A program made the translations under genes and the position numbers. From Hyphomonas beringensis (GTDB lineage: Bacteria > Pseudomonadota > Alphaproteobacteria > Caulobacterales > Hyphomonadaceae): a stretch of 64,000 nucleotides of DNA. The stretch covers positions 62,001 to 126,000 of the forward strand of contig NZ_AWFF01000098.1 of assembly GCF_000682755.1 (NCBI RefSeq), given 5' to 3'. Positions 41,280-50,029 of this stretch are shown one piece after another. The notes beneath the pieces were generated by a model that had not been told where the DNA came from, ran no database searches, and worked only from the letters and a program-made list of their open reading frames with translations. Positions within the stretch are counted from its first letter, which is position 1. Each line of letters opens with the position of its first letter.

Positions 41280-42146
41280 GTGAACGCGGTAATTGGGTTG
41301 GCTGTAACAATCATCATGGTCTTTGGCGGGTATATTCTCGCTGGAGGACATCTTGAAATCATCACACACTCGCTGCCATTCGAGATGATGATGATTGGCG
41401 GTGCCGCCATCGGCGCGTTTCTGGCAGGTAATGATATGACCACGATCAAACATTCCTTCGGGGATGTGGTCGCCGCCTTCAAAGGGCCGAAATGGAAGAA
41501 GACTGATTATCAGGACCTTTTGTGCCTGATGCATGAGCTTCTCAACATTCTGAAGAAAAACCCGGTCGACATCGAAAGCCATATCGAGGCGCCGCAAGAC
41601 TCCGAAATTTTTGCGCGCTACCCCAAGATCCTGAAGGACCCGAGCGCGATTGAAATGATCTGCGACACGATCCGTTCCATGATTATGAACTTTGACAATG
41701 TCCATCAGGTTGAAGAGTTGCTGGAGAAGCAACTGGATAGCCTTCTTGAGGAAAAGCTTCACGGTTCGCACGCCCTGCAAAACATGGCAGATGCCTTGCC
41801 GGCGCTAGGCATCGTGGCGGCTGTTCTGGGTGTTATCAAGACCATGGCCTCAATCGACAAGCCGCCTGAAATTCTCGGCGGAATGATTGGCGGCGCTCTT
41901 GTCGGTACATTCTTGGGAGTATTTCTTGCCTATGGAGTCGTCGGCCCGTTTGCAAATCGGGTGAAGTCTATCCGTATTGAAGAGCACAATTTCTATTCCA
42001 TGATTGGCGAGGTTCTTGTCTCGAACCTGCACAAGAACCCGGTGAATATCTGTGTCGAAGTTGCACGCAGACATGCGCCAACACGGGTGCGGCCAACCTT
42101 CAATGAAGTTGAAGAAGCCATTCGGGGGTTGAAACAGGTCGCGTGA
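41280..42146 (+). CDS. motA: Stator protein MotA
   Basis: 288 aa, GTG 41280 with ribosome site AAAGGAG. Four membrane helices; cytoplasmic loop with PKWKKTDYQDLLCLMHELLN; the conserved late segments LPALGIVAAVLGVIKTMASI and GGALVGTFLGVFLAYGVVGP. Proton channel with MotB. Stop overlaps the next gene by 4 bp. Confidence 0.95.
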   Translation: MNAVIGLAVTIIMVFGGYILAGGHLEIITHSLPFEMMMIGGAAIGAFLAGNDMTTIKHSFGDVVAAFKGPKWKKTDYQDLLCLMHELLNILKKNPVDIESHIEAPQDSEIFARYPKILKDPSAIEMICDTIRSMIMNFDNVHQVEELLEKQLDSLLEEKLHGSHALQNMADALPALGIVAAVLGVIKTMASIDKPPEILGGMIGGALVGTFLGVFLAYGVVGPFANRVKSIRIEEHNFYSMIGEVLVSNLHKNPVNICVEVARRHAPTRVRPTFNEVEEAIRGLKQVA

Positions 42147-43852
42147 GACGCTTGCACCTCCCCTTGCTTCTGACGCTGGCTATAATGGCTGGCGCTTCGG
42201 CGTTTGGCGAACAACCGCCTGAAGCCAATGCTTCCCAGGTGGATGCGGACAGGCTGTCGGAGCATTTTCGGGATTTTGTGGACGAGGCCCTTGATGAGGG
42301 TCTCCTGATGCCAAAAGAGACAGACCAGCCAGCAAGCTCTACCCAACTTTTTAGGGGCCGCCTGCAGCAGGCTGAGGAGGCTCAGACCCCGTTGGAGCTG
42401 TCTGTCTGCGGGATGGATCGGGTCTCGGGCTTCCAGGAGTTTAAGGACTTCAGTACGTATGAGGACCTCATCCTCTGGCGGCAACAGCGCTTGGCTGAGG
42501 ATGGCGAGCTTTCGTCTGTCGAGCTATCCAAGGCCTACATTGCGACAGGTCTATACGCTGAGGCTCGCCTTGAGCTGAGCCGCGTGGAGGGAGATGAGAG
42601 CAAATTCCTGTACGCAATTGCCCGTCTGCTCGAAGACTCTCAGGTTCCCGATATTGAAGTATTCGAAACCGCTGCCGAATGCGGCGACGAAAACCGTCTC
42701 TGGCTGGCAGCAGCTCAACTGGCCATTCTGAACCCGCAGGGCGCAGAAATGCTGGATGGGCAACTAATGGCATTTCGTAACTTGCCCCATCAGATAAAGG
42801 TTCAACTCGGGTCAAATCTGATTCCGGTCCTTGACCGGATGAAGCGCAAGCTTCTTGCTGAAAAGCTTCTGGCCGCCTTTGAGCCAGCTATTATCAAACG
42901 TACGCGTGGTCTTTCATTCAGCAAGGCTCTGCTGGATCGTGACCAAGCGGTTGTGCGGCAATATCTCGCCTATCCTGAAACGCGCTCGCAGGCTGCTGCT
43001 GCGCTGGTGCGTTTCGGTTTCAAGGTTGACCCTGCGCTTCAGAGTGAGCTCGTTGATAACGCCCTGCAGGATGTGCAGCGTTTGCCAGAGAATGCGAATG
43101 TACGTGCCAGTATTCAGACCATGCTGAATGATATGGACGACACATCCGACTATACCTTGCTGACGCAGTTGGCCAAACTGTCCACATTGCACGCGCCGGA
43201 AATGCGTGACTTGTTGAGTGAGCAATTCGAGTCGCGTCTTCGCAAGGACCTGATGAAGACGGGTGAGACAGCAAACCTCACAGCGATCGGCGCACTTGTG
43301 GAGAACGACGCCTTACTTCGGGAGCGTCCAGAGAGCGGTGATATTTTCATGGCTGCCTCTGCGGGTTCTGCAACCCTGGGGCTGAAAAGCCTTTCAGACT
43401 TTCTGGGCGCAGGCATGCAGACGTCGGATGATCAGATTTCTGCGCAGGCTGCGCTTGCTTTTCGCATGGCCGACTTTGATACGCTGCACCAGCTTTCCAG
43501 GACAGCACAGGACAATCCGGATGTCTCGCGGCTTGCTACCATGAGTGCCATCATGCTTCAGGATAAGGCATGGTTGCAGCAGGCTGGCGCGCATGTGCCG
43601 TTGGATACCGAAACATTGGTAGCCTTGATTGAGTGTGACGCTGCTGGCGGGAATTGGCTGCTGCCATCGACCATATATTCTGCTGTTGAGCGAGTTGATG
43701 AGCCTGAATACAGGGGGCGCATTGAGTTGATCCTCGCGATGCGCGCGCGCGCGAAGGGTGCAGGTAAACGCGAAATCCAGTTGAGTAGCGTACCTGATGA
43801 CCTGGCCCAGATTGAGGCCTCATTGAATTCTAATGCTTGGGGGATGCCCTGA
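42143..43852 (+). CDS. Secreted helical protein of the flagellar cluster, unrecognised
   Basis: 569 aa, GTG 42143 overlapping the motA stop. Signal peptide (LHLPLLLTLAIMAGASAFGE). The mature part is almost wholly helical with TPR-like hairpins (SVELSKAYIATGLYAEARLE, AAALVRFGFKVDPALQSELV). Coupled to motA upstream and flgF downstream. In rhizobia, motB is followed by motC, a periplasmic motility protein; this could be a functional counterpart but the similarity is positional only. Confidence 0.75.
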   Translation: MRRLHLPLLLTLAIMAGASAFGEQPPEANASQVDADRLSEHFRDFVDEALDEGLLMPKETDQPASSTQLFRGRLQQAEEAQTPLELSVCGMDRVSGFQEFKDFSTYEDLILWRQQRLAEDGELSSVELSKAYIATGLYAEARLELSRVEGDESKFLYAIARLLEDSQVPDIEVFETAAECGDENRLWLAAAQLAILNPQGAEMLDGQLMAFRNLPHQIKVQLGSNLIPVLDRMKRKLLAEKLLAAFEPAIIKRTRGLSFSKALLDRDQAVVRQYLAYPETRSQAAAALVRFGFKVDPALQSELVDNALQDVQRLPENANVRASIQTMLNDMDDTSDYTLLTQLAKLSTLHAPEMRDLLSEQFESRLRKDLMKTGETANLTAIGALVENDALLRERPESGDIFMAASAGSATLGLKSLSDFLGAGMQTSDDQISAQAALAFRMADFDTLHQLSRTAQDNPDVSRLATMSAIMLQDKAWLQQAGAHVPLDTETLVALIECDAAGGNWLLPSTIYSAVERVDEPEYRGRIELILAMRARAKGAGKREIQLSSVPDDLAQIEASLNSNAWGMP

Positions 43853-44565
43853 TGTCTAATGCGATCTATTCAGCGCTGACGCGGCAGGATGGCCTGCTGA
43901 AGGAAATGCAGGTCGTTGCGAACAATATCGCGAATGCCAGTACAACCGGGTTCAAGTCGAACCATGCGGTATTCGCTGAGCACCTTGCTGCTGCGGGCAA
44001 AGATTCTGATAGCCTCTCCATGGGCAGCCTTGCCGGACATAATTTTGATCTTTCCCAAGGGGCGCTCAAATATACTGGTGGGCAGTTCGATCTGGCCATA
44101 CAGGGAGAGGGGTTCTTTGTCCTGGACACGCCCGCTGGCGAACGGCTGACACGAGCAGGCGCCTTTCAGCTTTCTGCTGACGGTAATCTGGTCGATGCAT
44201 TCGGGAACCGTGTCATGGGGGCAGGGGGCGGTGCCATTACTCTACCTGAAGAAGTTACCCAGATATCGATCGCGCCTGATGGAACGATTTCCGCAGGCGA
44301 AGAAATATTTGGTCAGATCGGTGTCGTGACGGTTGAAGGGGGATTGCAACAGGAGGCTGGAACCCTGTTCGAGGCCTCTCAGGGCTACAAGCAAGTTGAA
44401 GAGCCAAATTTGCTGCAAGGCGCTCTGGAGCAATCGAACGTGTCTTCAATTCTGGAAGTTTCGAGATTGATCGAAGTTCAGCGAGCCTATGAAGCCGGTC
44501 AGACACTCATTGAAAAAGAAGACGACCGGATCAACCAACTCATCAAAACTATTCGTCAGCTATAA
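43852..44565 (+). CDS. flgF: Flagellar proximal rod protein FlgF
   Basis: 237 aa from ATG 43852 (TGATG overlap). N-terminal signature VVANNIANASTTGFKSNHAV, C-terminal ILEVSRLIEVQRAYEAGQTL. Forms part of the proximal rod. Confidence 0.93.
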   Translation: MSNAIYSALTRQDGLLKEMQVVANNIANASTTGFKSNHAVFAEHLAAAGKDSDSLSMGSLAGHNFDLSQGALKYTGGQFDLAIQGEGFFVLDTPAGERLTRAGAFQLSADGNLVDAFGNRVMGAGGGAITLPEEVTQISIAPDGTISAGEEIFGQIGVVTVEGGLQQEAGTLFEASQGYKQVEEPNLLQGALEQSNVSSILEVSRLIEVQRAYEAGQTLIEKEDDRINQLIKTIRQL

Positions 44566-44593
44566 TATTCGCGCAAACCTTTAGGGGGTTGAA

Positions 44594-45379
44594 ATGAAGT
44601 CATTGCAGATTGCAGCCACAGGAATGGCCGCCCAACAAATGCGCGTTGAGGTGATTTCCAACAATATCGCCAACATGAGTACCGCAGCGTACCGTCCGCG
44701 TACTGCTGAATTTTCTGATCTCATGTATCAGCAGTTTCTGACGCCAGGCACCATTACCTCGCAGGTGGGCACTGTTGTGCCGGCCGGCATTCAGCTGGGA
44801 ACAGGGGTCAAGCCATCTTCAGTCTCCATGGAGATCACACAGGGCAGTCTGCGTCAGACAGGGTCTGAACTTGACCTGGCGATCGATGGAACGGGGTACT
44901 TGGAGATTACGCTGCCTTCCGGCGAGTCCGCCTTCACGCGTGATGGGAAGCTGAATCGCAGCGCAGAAGGCGAGATTGTCACCATGGAGGGCTTCCCTCT
45001 GGCAGATGGAATCGTCATCCCTGAAGATGCCCGCAGTATTTCCATCAGCCGCGATGGTGAAGTCGTTGCCTATTTTGATACGGAAACGGATGGCCAGCCG
45101 ATTGGAACGCTTTCGCTCGTGCGCTTTGTGAATGAAAAGGGGCTTGAGGCGATGGGCGACAACCTGTTCAGGGAAACCGAAGCTTCAGGGCCTGCAAACA
45201 GGTTGGTTCCCGGCACAGAAGGGATGGGATTGATCCGTCAGGGTTATCTCGAAGATTCCAGCGTTGATGTGGTGCAGGAGATTTCCGAATTGATCGAAGC
45301 GCAGCGCGGCTATGAACTGAATTCCAAAGTCATTACTGCATCAGATGAGATGCTGGCTGCGACAACACGTGTGAGGTAA
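44594..45379 (+). CDS. flgG: Flagellar distal rod protein FlgG
   Basis: 261 aa, ATG 44594 with ribosome site AGGGGGTTG. LQIAATGMAAQQMRVEVISN and NMSTAAYRPRTAEFSDLMYQ at the start, QEISELIEAQRGYELNSKVI and SDEMLAATTRVR at the end. Main distal rod subunit. Confidence 0.96.
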   Translation: MKSLQIAATGMAAQQMRVEVISNNIANMSTAAYRPRTAEFSDLMYQQFLTPGTITSQVGTVVPAGIQLGTGVKPSSVSMEITQGSLRQTGSELDLAIDGTGYLEITLPSGESAFTRDGKLNRSAEGEIVTMEGFPLADGIVIPEDARSISISRDGEVVAYFDTETDGQPIGTLSLVRFVNEKGLEAMGDNLFRETEASGPANRLVPGTEGMGLIRQGYLEDSSVDVVQEISELIEAQRGYELNSKVITASDEMLAATTRVR

Positions 45380-45383
45380 CAGA

Positions 45384-45791
45384 ATGGGACCCGGTATTGC
45401 AGTAGGCATAGGCTTGATGGCCCATTTCATTGGGACATCTTCGCTGGTCGCGACAGAAGTCATTCGAGCCGGAGATACGCTCAGCCCTGCTAATGTTTCA
45501 ACGGAGTCCGGAGATGCTGCGGCTTCGGATGATCCGGTGATGGGCAGGGAAGTCCGCCGCACAGTTTATGTGGGGCAGGAAGTTACACTGGATGACACTC
45601 GGCCGGCTCGTTTGATACGGCGTAACCAGGTTGTGACGGTCAAATTTGTCAGCGGCTCACTTGAGATCACAACGACAGGCCGTGCGATGGGTGAGGGCAC
45701 CCAGGATGAGTCCATATCCGTATTGAATTTGAGCTCGAAGAAGATCGTTAGCGGAATTGTTCAGGAAGGTGGCTGGGTGTTGGTGCAATGA
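45384..45791 (+). CDS. flgA: P-ring assembly chaperone FlgA
   Basis: 135 aa, ATG 45384. N-terminal export segment, then the SAF-type core VMGREVRRTVYVGQEVTLDD and ARLIRRNQVVTVKF with GRAMGEGTQDE and GIVQEGGWVLV. Shorter than enterobacterial FlgA, as usual in alphaproteobacteria. Overlaps flgH. Confidence 0.9.
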   Translation: MGPGIAVGIGLMAHFIGTSSLVATEVIRAGDTLSPANVSTESGDAAASDDPVMGREVRRTVYVGQEVTLDDTRPARLIRRNQVVTVKFVSGSLEITTTGRAMGEGTQDESISVLNLSSKKIVSGIVQEGGWVLVQ

Positions 45792-46492
45792 AACAGTACA
45801 TCTCTTTGTCTCTCGCGACTTTGGGGCTCGCGGCCTGTGCCAGCGCGCCTTCTGAACAAGCCATGATGCCCGCGCCGCCACCGGCCTATTATCCTGTCAC
45901 TATGGATGTGAATGCCGAACCGGCCGGAGAGAATAATGCCTCTCTTTGGACAACCGCTCCAAATGCCTTACTCAGCATGAGGCGAGCGAAGGAGGTGGGC
46001 GATCTGCTGACGGTGGTCGTGGAAATGGATGATCGTGCCAGCATGCAAACCTCTCTGTCGCGCAATCGTGACACAAGCGGCCAGCTGGATGTTGATGCGC
46101 TTTTCGGCCTTCCAGAATGGGCGAATGGGGTTCTGCCTGGCGGCGCGAGCCTGTCTCCTGGTGTCAAATATGGCCGGAGCTCTGCCTTGGGTGGCAGTGG
46201 CGCCATGAACCGGGCGGAGAAAATTGCCTTCACCCTCGCGGCACGAGTTGTGGCGCTTGAGCCAAACGGGAACCTTGTCATTCAAGGATACCAGCAGACG
46301 CGCGTTAGCAATGAAGTCCGTGTCCTTACGGTCAGCGGCGTTATACGGGCACAGGATATCACGCGTACGAATATGGTAACTTACGACAAGATCGCCGATG
46401 CTCAGCTGTCTTACTTGAACAGCGGAGACGCAACATCGGCACCGCAACCCAAAATGGGTCAGAAAATTCTTGACCGGGTCGTGCCGTTTTAG
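45788..46492 (+). CDS. flgH: Flagellar L-ring lipoprotein FlgH
   Basis: 234 aa, ATG 45788. Lipobox LAACA near residue 17; SLWTTAPNALLSMRRAKEVG, VGDLLTVVVEMDDRA and the end VSGVIRAQDITRTNMVTYDK with GQKILDRVVPF. Outer-membrane ring for the rod. Confidence 0.95.
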   Translation: MKQYISLSLATLGLAACASAPSEQAMMPAPPPAYYPVTMDVNAEPAGENNASLWTTAPNALLSMRRAKEVGDLLTVVVEMDDRASMQTSLSRNRDTSGQLDVDALFGLPEWANGVLPGGASLSPGVKYGRSSALGGSGAMNRAEKIAFTLAARVVALEPNGNLVIQGYQQTRVSNEVRVLTVSGVIRAQDITRTNMVTYDKIADAQLSYLNSGDATSAPQPKMGQKILDRVVPF

Positions 46493-46498
46493 GGGGAT

Positions 46499-47029
46499 AT
46501 GGTGAAACAGATCGTACCAGCAATTGTTGCCCTGCTGTGCATTCTGGCCGGCGGAGCCGGGGGCTATTTCATGAAGTCCAGCAGCGCGGCTTCAGCGCCA
46601 AGCGCAGCACATGAAGATACCGAAAAGGGGTATGGCGAGGCCAAGAAGGCAGACAAGGGCCACGACAAAGGTGGCAAGTCCCAGCATGGCGAAGCGGCAG
46701 GCGGAGAGGTAACCTTCTACAAGTTCACCCGTGAATTCGTTGTGCCCATGATCGAGGACGACAGGGTGAAGAGTTTGGTCATCCTTAACCTCAACCTCGA
46801 AATCGATACATCCATCTCTCAAGAGCTGTTCTCGAAGGAGCCGATCCTGAGAGACAACATCATGACGACACTGGTAAAGCTCAGCAGTGGCGGCAAGACG
46901 ATGGATTCGATCACGGACGTGGATAATTACGAGACACTTCGGTCCATGATTCTCAGCAACCTGCAGAATGAGATTCCGGAAGGCATACATAATGTGCTGA
47001 TACTGGATATGGCTCGGCAGGACCTTTAA
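46499..47029 (+). CDS. FliL-like protein, copy 2
   Basis: 176 aa, ATG 46499 with ribosome site AGGGGG. One N-terminal helix (IVPAIVALLCILAGGAGGYF), a Lys/Gly/His-rich linker (about 40-68) and a FliL-type domain (TFYKFTREFVVPMIEDDRVK, LVILNLNLEID, LRSMILSNLQNEIP). Distinct from the FliL at 29391. Last gene of the fliM-motA-flgFGAH run; perhaps tuned to the LP-ring or stator. Confidence 0.82.
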   Translation: MVKQIVPAIVALLCILAGGAGGYFMKSSSAASAPSAAHEDTEKGYGEAKKADKGHDKGGKSQHGEAAGGEVTFYKFTREFVVPMIEDDRVKSLVILNLNLEIDTSISQELFSKEPILRDNIMTTLVKLSSGGKTMDSITDVDNYETLRSMILSNLQNEIPEGIHNVLILDMARQDL

Positions 47030-47059
47030 GGCTTCTGAGTTCTATTCTTCAGAAGAGCC
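47030..47059. terminator. Possible bidirectional terminator between fliL2 and flgD
   Basis: GGCTTCTGA (47030-47038) pairs with TCAGAAG-A-GCC (47049-47059) with one bulged base, between two convergent genes. Tails are not T-rich, so confidence is moderate. Confidence 0.4.
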
Positions 47060-47728
47060 TGCCGGGGCCTTGAATTTCTGCACGCTGTAAAGATCCGCCG
47101 TCAGGTGGGAATCTGTTCCAAAGCGCAGCGCACCATTTTCCGTCCCGACATCCGTAATGGTTGTAATGACCTGAGGTGCGCTAAGGCCCAGATATTCCGC
47201 GCCACGATAATAATCGATGTTGAACTCGTACACAGTGTCTGGATCTGCGGGATCGCCGGAAGTGGTCTGTCCATTCCAGCTGTGTACATCCTCATCTAGA
47301 TTCAGGGTCTCGGTCCAAACAAGTTCACCATCCGGGTCGCGAACAGTCAGATATGCCTTGTCGGCATCCGCCGGGGCGCCGTCCTGATACTCTATCTCTG
47401 ACCCGGAATAGGGGATCCAAGAAGATTCGATGGTCACTTTTTCGCCAAGCCATTCTGACGCGAACATGGTGTGCAATTCCCCGATCAGAGAAGAAATGCC
47501 GCCCAAACTGTCATTGGTGCGTACCTGCTGTTCGAGAGAGGAGAAGGTCGCAAGCTGATCAACGAACTGGGTGGAGTCCATCGGCGCGAGAGGGTCCTGA
47601 TTCTGCACCTGAGCGGTGAGCAGCTTGATGAAGCTTGTGAACTCCTCGCCAAATTTCTGCGTCGCCGGAGAAGCAGAAGCCGAATTGGTGCCAGCTTGCG
47701 CTACGGTAGCTGAGTCAACTGTACTCAT
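47042..47728 (-). CDS. flgD: Flagellar hook capping protein FlgD
   Basis: 228 aa, ATG 47728. N-terminal FlgD motif FIKLLTAQVQNQDPLAPMDS with TQFVDQLATFSSLEQQV; then the FlgD Ig-like/Tudor fold. Caps the growing hook. Follows fliK by 12 bp on the same strand. Confidence 0.94.
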   Translation of the reverse strand: MSTVDSATVAQAGTNSASASPATQKFGEEFTSFIKLLTAQVQNQDPLAPMDSTQFVDQLATFSSLEQQVRTNDSLGGISSLIGELHTMFASEWLGEKVTIESSWIPYSGSEIEYQDGAPADADKAYLTVRDPDGELVWTETLNLDEDVHSWNGQTTSGDPADPDTVYEFNIDYYRGAEYLGLSAPQVITTITDVGTENGALRFGTDSHLTADLYSVQKFKAPAGSSEE

Positions 47729-47740
47729 AGATTTCTACTC

Positions 47741-49078
47741 CTAGAATCGGACATCCAGACCCGTTGAGGATACACGGGCAGGCACCTTTGAGGAAACATT
47801 GATGTCGGGCTTGGCAGTCGAGGCTTCGGTATCGGTCATCGTCTGCATGGAATGACCCGGTCGGGAACGAGAAGGGTTCTGTCCGGAGGATTGCTCACGG
47901 AAGGTCATATCCTGACTGGTCAGGCCGTTCTGCTCCAGAACTGAGACGAGATCCGGATGGAATGCGCGTATGCGCCGTATTGCATCGGCTGATTCTGCCG
48001 TCACAAGAACATGCTGCAGGCCTTGAGAATCAAATTTGAACTCAATGGACACACGGCCGAGTTCCGGCGGATCCAGTTGAATGTTGATCTTGTCGTGCTT
48101 GTTATCCGCAGACAGCTCTTGGGATACAATTGTGGGAATGTCTGCCGGAGCGGCGATGTAGGCTCCCGCAGATACTGGCTGCGCTGCCGGGATTGTGACA
48201 GTAGGCGCAGAGGTCTGAGCGGATGTCGTTGATGGCGTAACGGCGCCGACAAGTTGTATGGGTCTGTCAGACGTCTTCTTTTGGGAGCCCGCTTCTGACA
48301 AGTCCGGACCCGGTGCAGATACAGTTTCTTCGGCAAGCTCGCCTGTAGAGACGGAATCTCCGGGTGAGTGCTCTGTAGACTCATTGGCAGAGGACATTTG
48401 AGCACCTTCAGAGGCTAGGGTGCGCTGCGTAGTGTCTGCCTGCGCTGAGGCCTTGGTATTTGTTTCAGGTCCCGGGAACTTGCTTGCTGCAGTGACCTGA
48501 CCTGCCGTGTCTTTCGAAGGAGGAGTATCCTTTGTGTCTGCTATTTTTACTGCAGCAGCCGGGTTGGCCATGGGTGGGACGGCCTCTGCCTGATCCAGTT
48601 CTTCTTCAGATGGATTTTCCGTTTTCTGGGCTTGCTGAGAGGTTTTCGTCTCAGGGGCTGCATCAGCCGCTAGAAGGCTTGTATCAGAATCCTCTGGTAA
48701 GGATGCGGACTCCGTCTCGGATGCAGGCGCGCCAGTCAATGACGGATAAACTGCATCGATTGTTTCATCGATGGTGTCTGTATCCGTTTCTTCCGGTGCT
48801 ATAAGTGACTGTGAGGCATCCTCTGACGCTTGAAGATTATCTTGCGAGCCTTCTGGTGCTTCCATCAGGGACTTTGCGATCTGTGCCGTCTCGGACTGAT
48901 CGCTTGGGGTGGCCGGTTCAGAACCGGCTGGAGCGGTCTCTGAATCTTCCTTGCCAAGAGTTGCAAGCTGGCGCTTGAAAGATTCTCCGCGCGTATCATC
49001 CGGCACTGCCGCGCGATCCTGCCGTCGGGCGCCCGCGCCCGTCGTGAAAAGTGAATCCGTGCTCAGGGAAAGCGGCAT
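47741..49078 (-). CDS. fliK: Flagellar hook-length control protein FliK
   Basis: 445 aa, ATG 49078. A long Ser/Thr/Glu/Pro-rich disordered N-terminal part (about 1-320) and the conserved C-terminal domain with IQLDPPELGRVSIEFKFDSQ, LVTAESADAIRRIRAF and LEQNGLTSQDMTF. The 1-320 region acts as the ruler in other FliK proteins. Confidence 0.9.
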   Translation of the reverse strand: MPLSLSTDSLFTTGAGARRQDRAAVPDDTRGESFKRQLATLGKEDSETAPAGSEPATPSDQSETAQIAKSLMEAPEGSQDNLQASEDASQSLIAPEETDTDTIDETIDAVYPSLTGAPASETESASLPEDSDTSLLAADAAPETKTSQQAQKTENPSEEELDQAEAVPPMANPAAAVKIADTKDTPPSKDTAGQVTAASKFPGPETNTKASAQADTTQRTLASEGAQMSSANESTEHSPGDSVSTGELAEETVSAPGPDLSEAGSQKKTSDRPIQLVGAVTPSTTSAQTSAPTVTIPAAQPVSAGAYIAAPADIPTIVSQELSADNKHDKINIQLDPPELGRVSIEFKFDSQGLQHVLVTAESADAIRRIRAFHPDLVSVLEQNGLTSQDMTFREQSSGQNPSRSRPGHSMQTMTDTEASTAKPDINVSSKVPARVSSTGLDVRF

Positions 49079-49191
49079 TTGTTAATCCGGATTAGGTATC
49101 TCTTAACTGTAATTGCCCCAACACTCGTAAAATAAGCCTTAAGTTTCTTCGCCCGGGGAGGGCTTTAAAGCTCAGGAATGGGGATCACAAG

Positions 49192-49512
49192 ATGTCGGAT
49201 ATTTCAGCTATCAGCTCCGGACTCGGCATAAGTCCGAAGGCGGAGGGTACCAAACCCTCTGGTGATGTGAGCAAGGCTCAAGATGTGGGCCTGAAATTCG
49301 AAAAACTCCTTTGGGCCGAAATGTTGAGCCATGCTGGTCTTGAAAAGGCATTCACACAGTCGGGCGGGGAAGCTGCATCAGCATTCTCACGCATGATTGT
49401 GGAGTCGATTGCCGAGGATCTGGCAAGGACTCACCCGCTGGGGCTGTCGCCATTTGCAAATACGGCTCAGGCATCCGATGCGGTCGCGCCGGAAGGAGTT
49501 CAGAATGACTAA
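49192..49512 (+). CDS. flgJ: FlgJ N-terminal-type rod-binding protein
   Basis: 106 aa, ATG 49192. Only the rod-binding half (KFEKLLWAEMLSHAGLEKAF, GGEAASAFSRMIVESIAEDL); no muramidase domain, as is common in alphaproteobacteria. Overlaps the FlgN-type gene by 8 bp. Confidence 0.83.
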   Translation: MSDISAISSGLGISPKAEGTKPSGDVSKAQDVGLKFEKLLWAEMLSHAGLEKAFTQSGGEAASAFSRMIVESIAEDLARTHPLGLSPFANTAQASDAVAPEGVQND

Positions 49513-49888
49513 CACAGATAACGCACAGCATGTTCTCGACCGGGTTGAGAGTGTTCTCATGGCGGAAAAGCAATTACTGTTGTCCGGGCAGGCTCATCGC
49601 CTGGCGGAAATGAGCCATGAAAAAGTAGCGGCAATGAACGCATTTGACGGTTTGTTGCAGGCGGGCGGGGACCATCTTCGTCGGGCATCCATCAAGCGTC
49701 AGGTAGAAGGAATTGTCGGCGTTGCCAAAGAGAATGCCATCCATTTCCTGGCTGTCCAGAATGGTCTTCAAAGCATTCTCAAACGCATCGGGAATGCGTC
49801 CCAGGACTCCTATGTCGGGGCCTATCAATCCAATGGCGGACAGACACCATTCACACATGCGACGGGCGGCTACTCAAAGAAGGCGTGA
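49505..49888 (+). CDS. FlgN-like flagellar chaperone
   Basis: 127 aa from ATG 49505. Helical throughout (LDRVESVLMAEKQLLLSGQA, AKENAIHFLAVQNGLQSILK), matching the FlgN family by size, helical pattern and place beside flgJ and the flagellin. FlgN proteins carry FlgK and FlgL to the export gate. Confidence 0.65.
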   Translation: MTNTDNAQHVLDRVESVLMAEKQLLLSGQAHRLAEMSHEKVAAMNAFDGLLQAGGDHLRRASIKRQVEGIVGVAKENAIHFLAVQNGLQSILKRIGNASQDSYVGAYQSNGGQTPFTHATGGYSKKA

Positions 49889-49895
49889 TGGTTAA
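49888..49895 (-). promoter_or_regulatory. CtrA half-site-like motif upstream of flagellin
   Basis: Reads TTAACCAT on the minus strand at the end of the FlgN-like gene, about 135 bp before the flagellin start. TTAACCAT is the form of CtrA half-site seen in some alphaproteobacteria. A single 8-base match can arise by chance. Confidence 0.25.
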
Positions 49896-50029
49896 CTGAT
49901 TCTACACCCGTAGTCCTTATTGATCATACGCAACCAAGAGGGGGTTCGGGGTTTCCCGACGTCAGGACGACGTGTGATCGAACGAAGGCTCGGCCTAGCC
50001 GACAGCCTGACGAATATGGGGTACATTAG

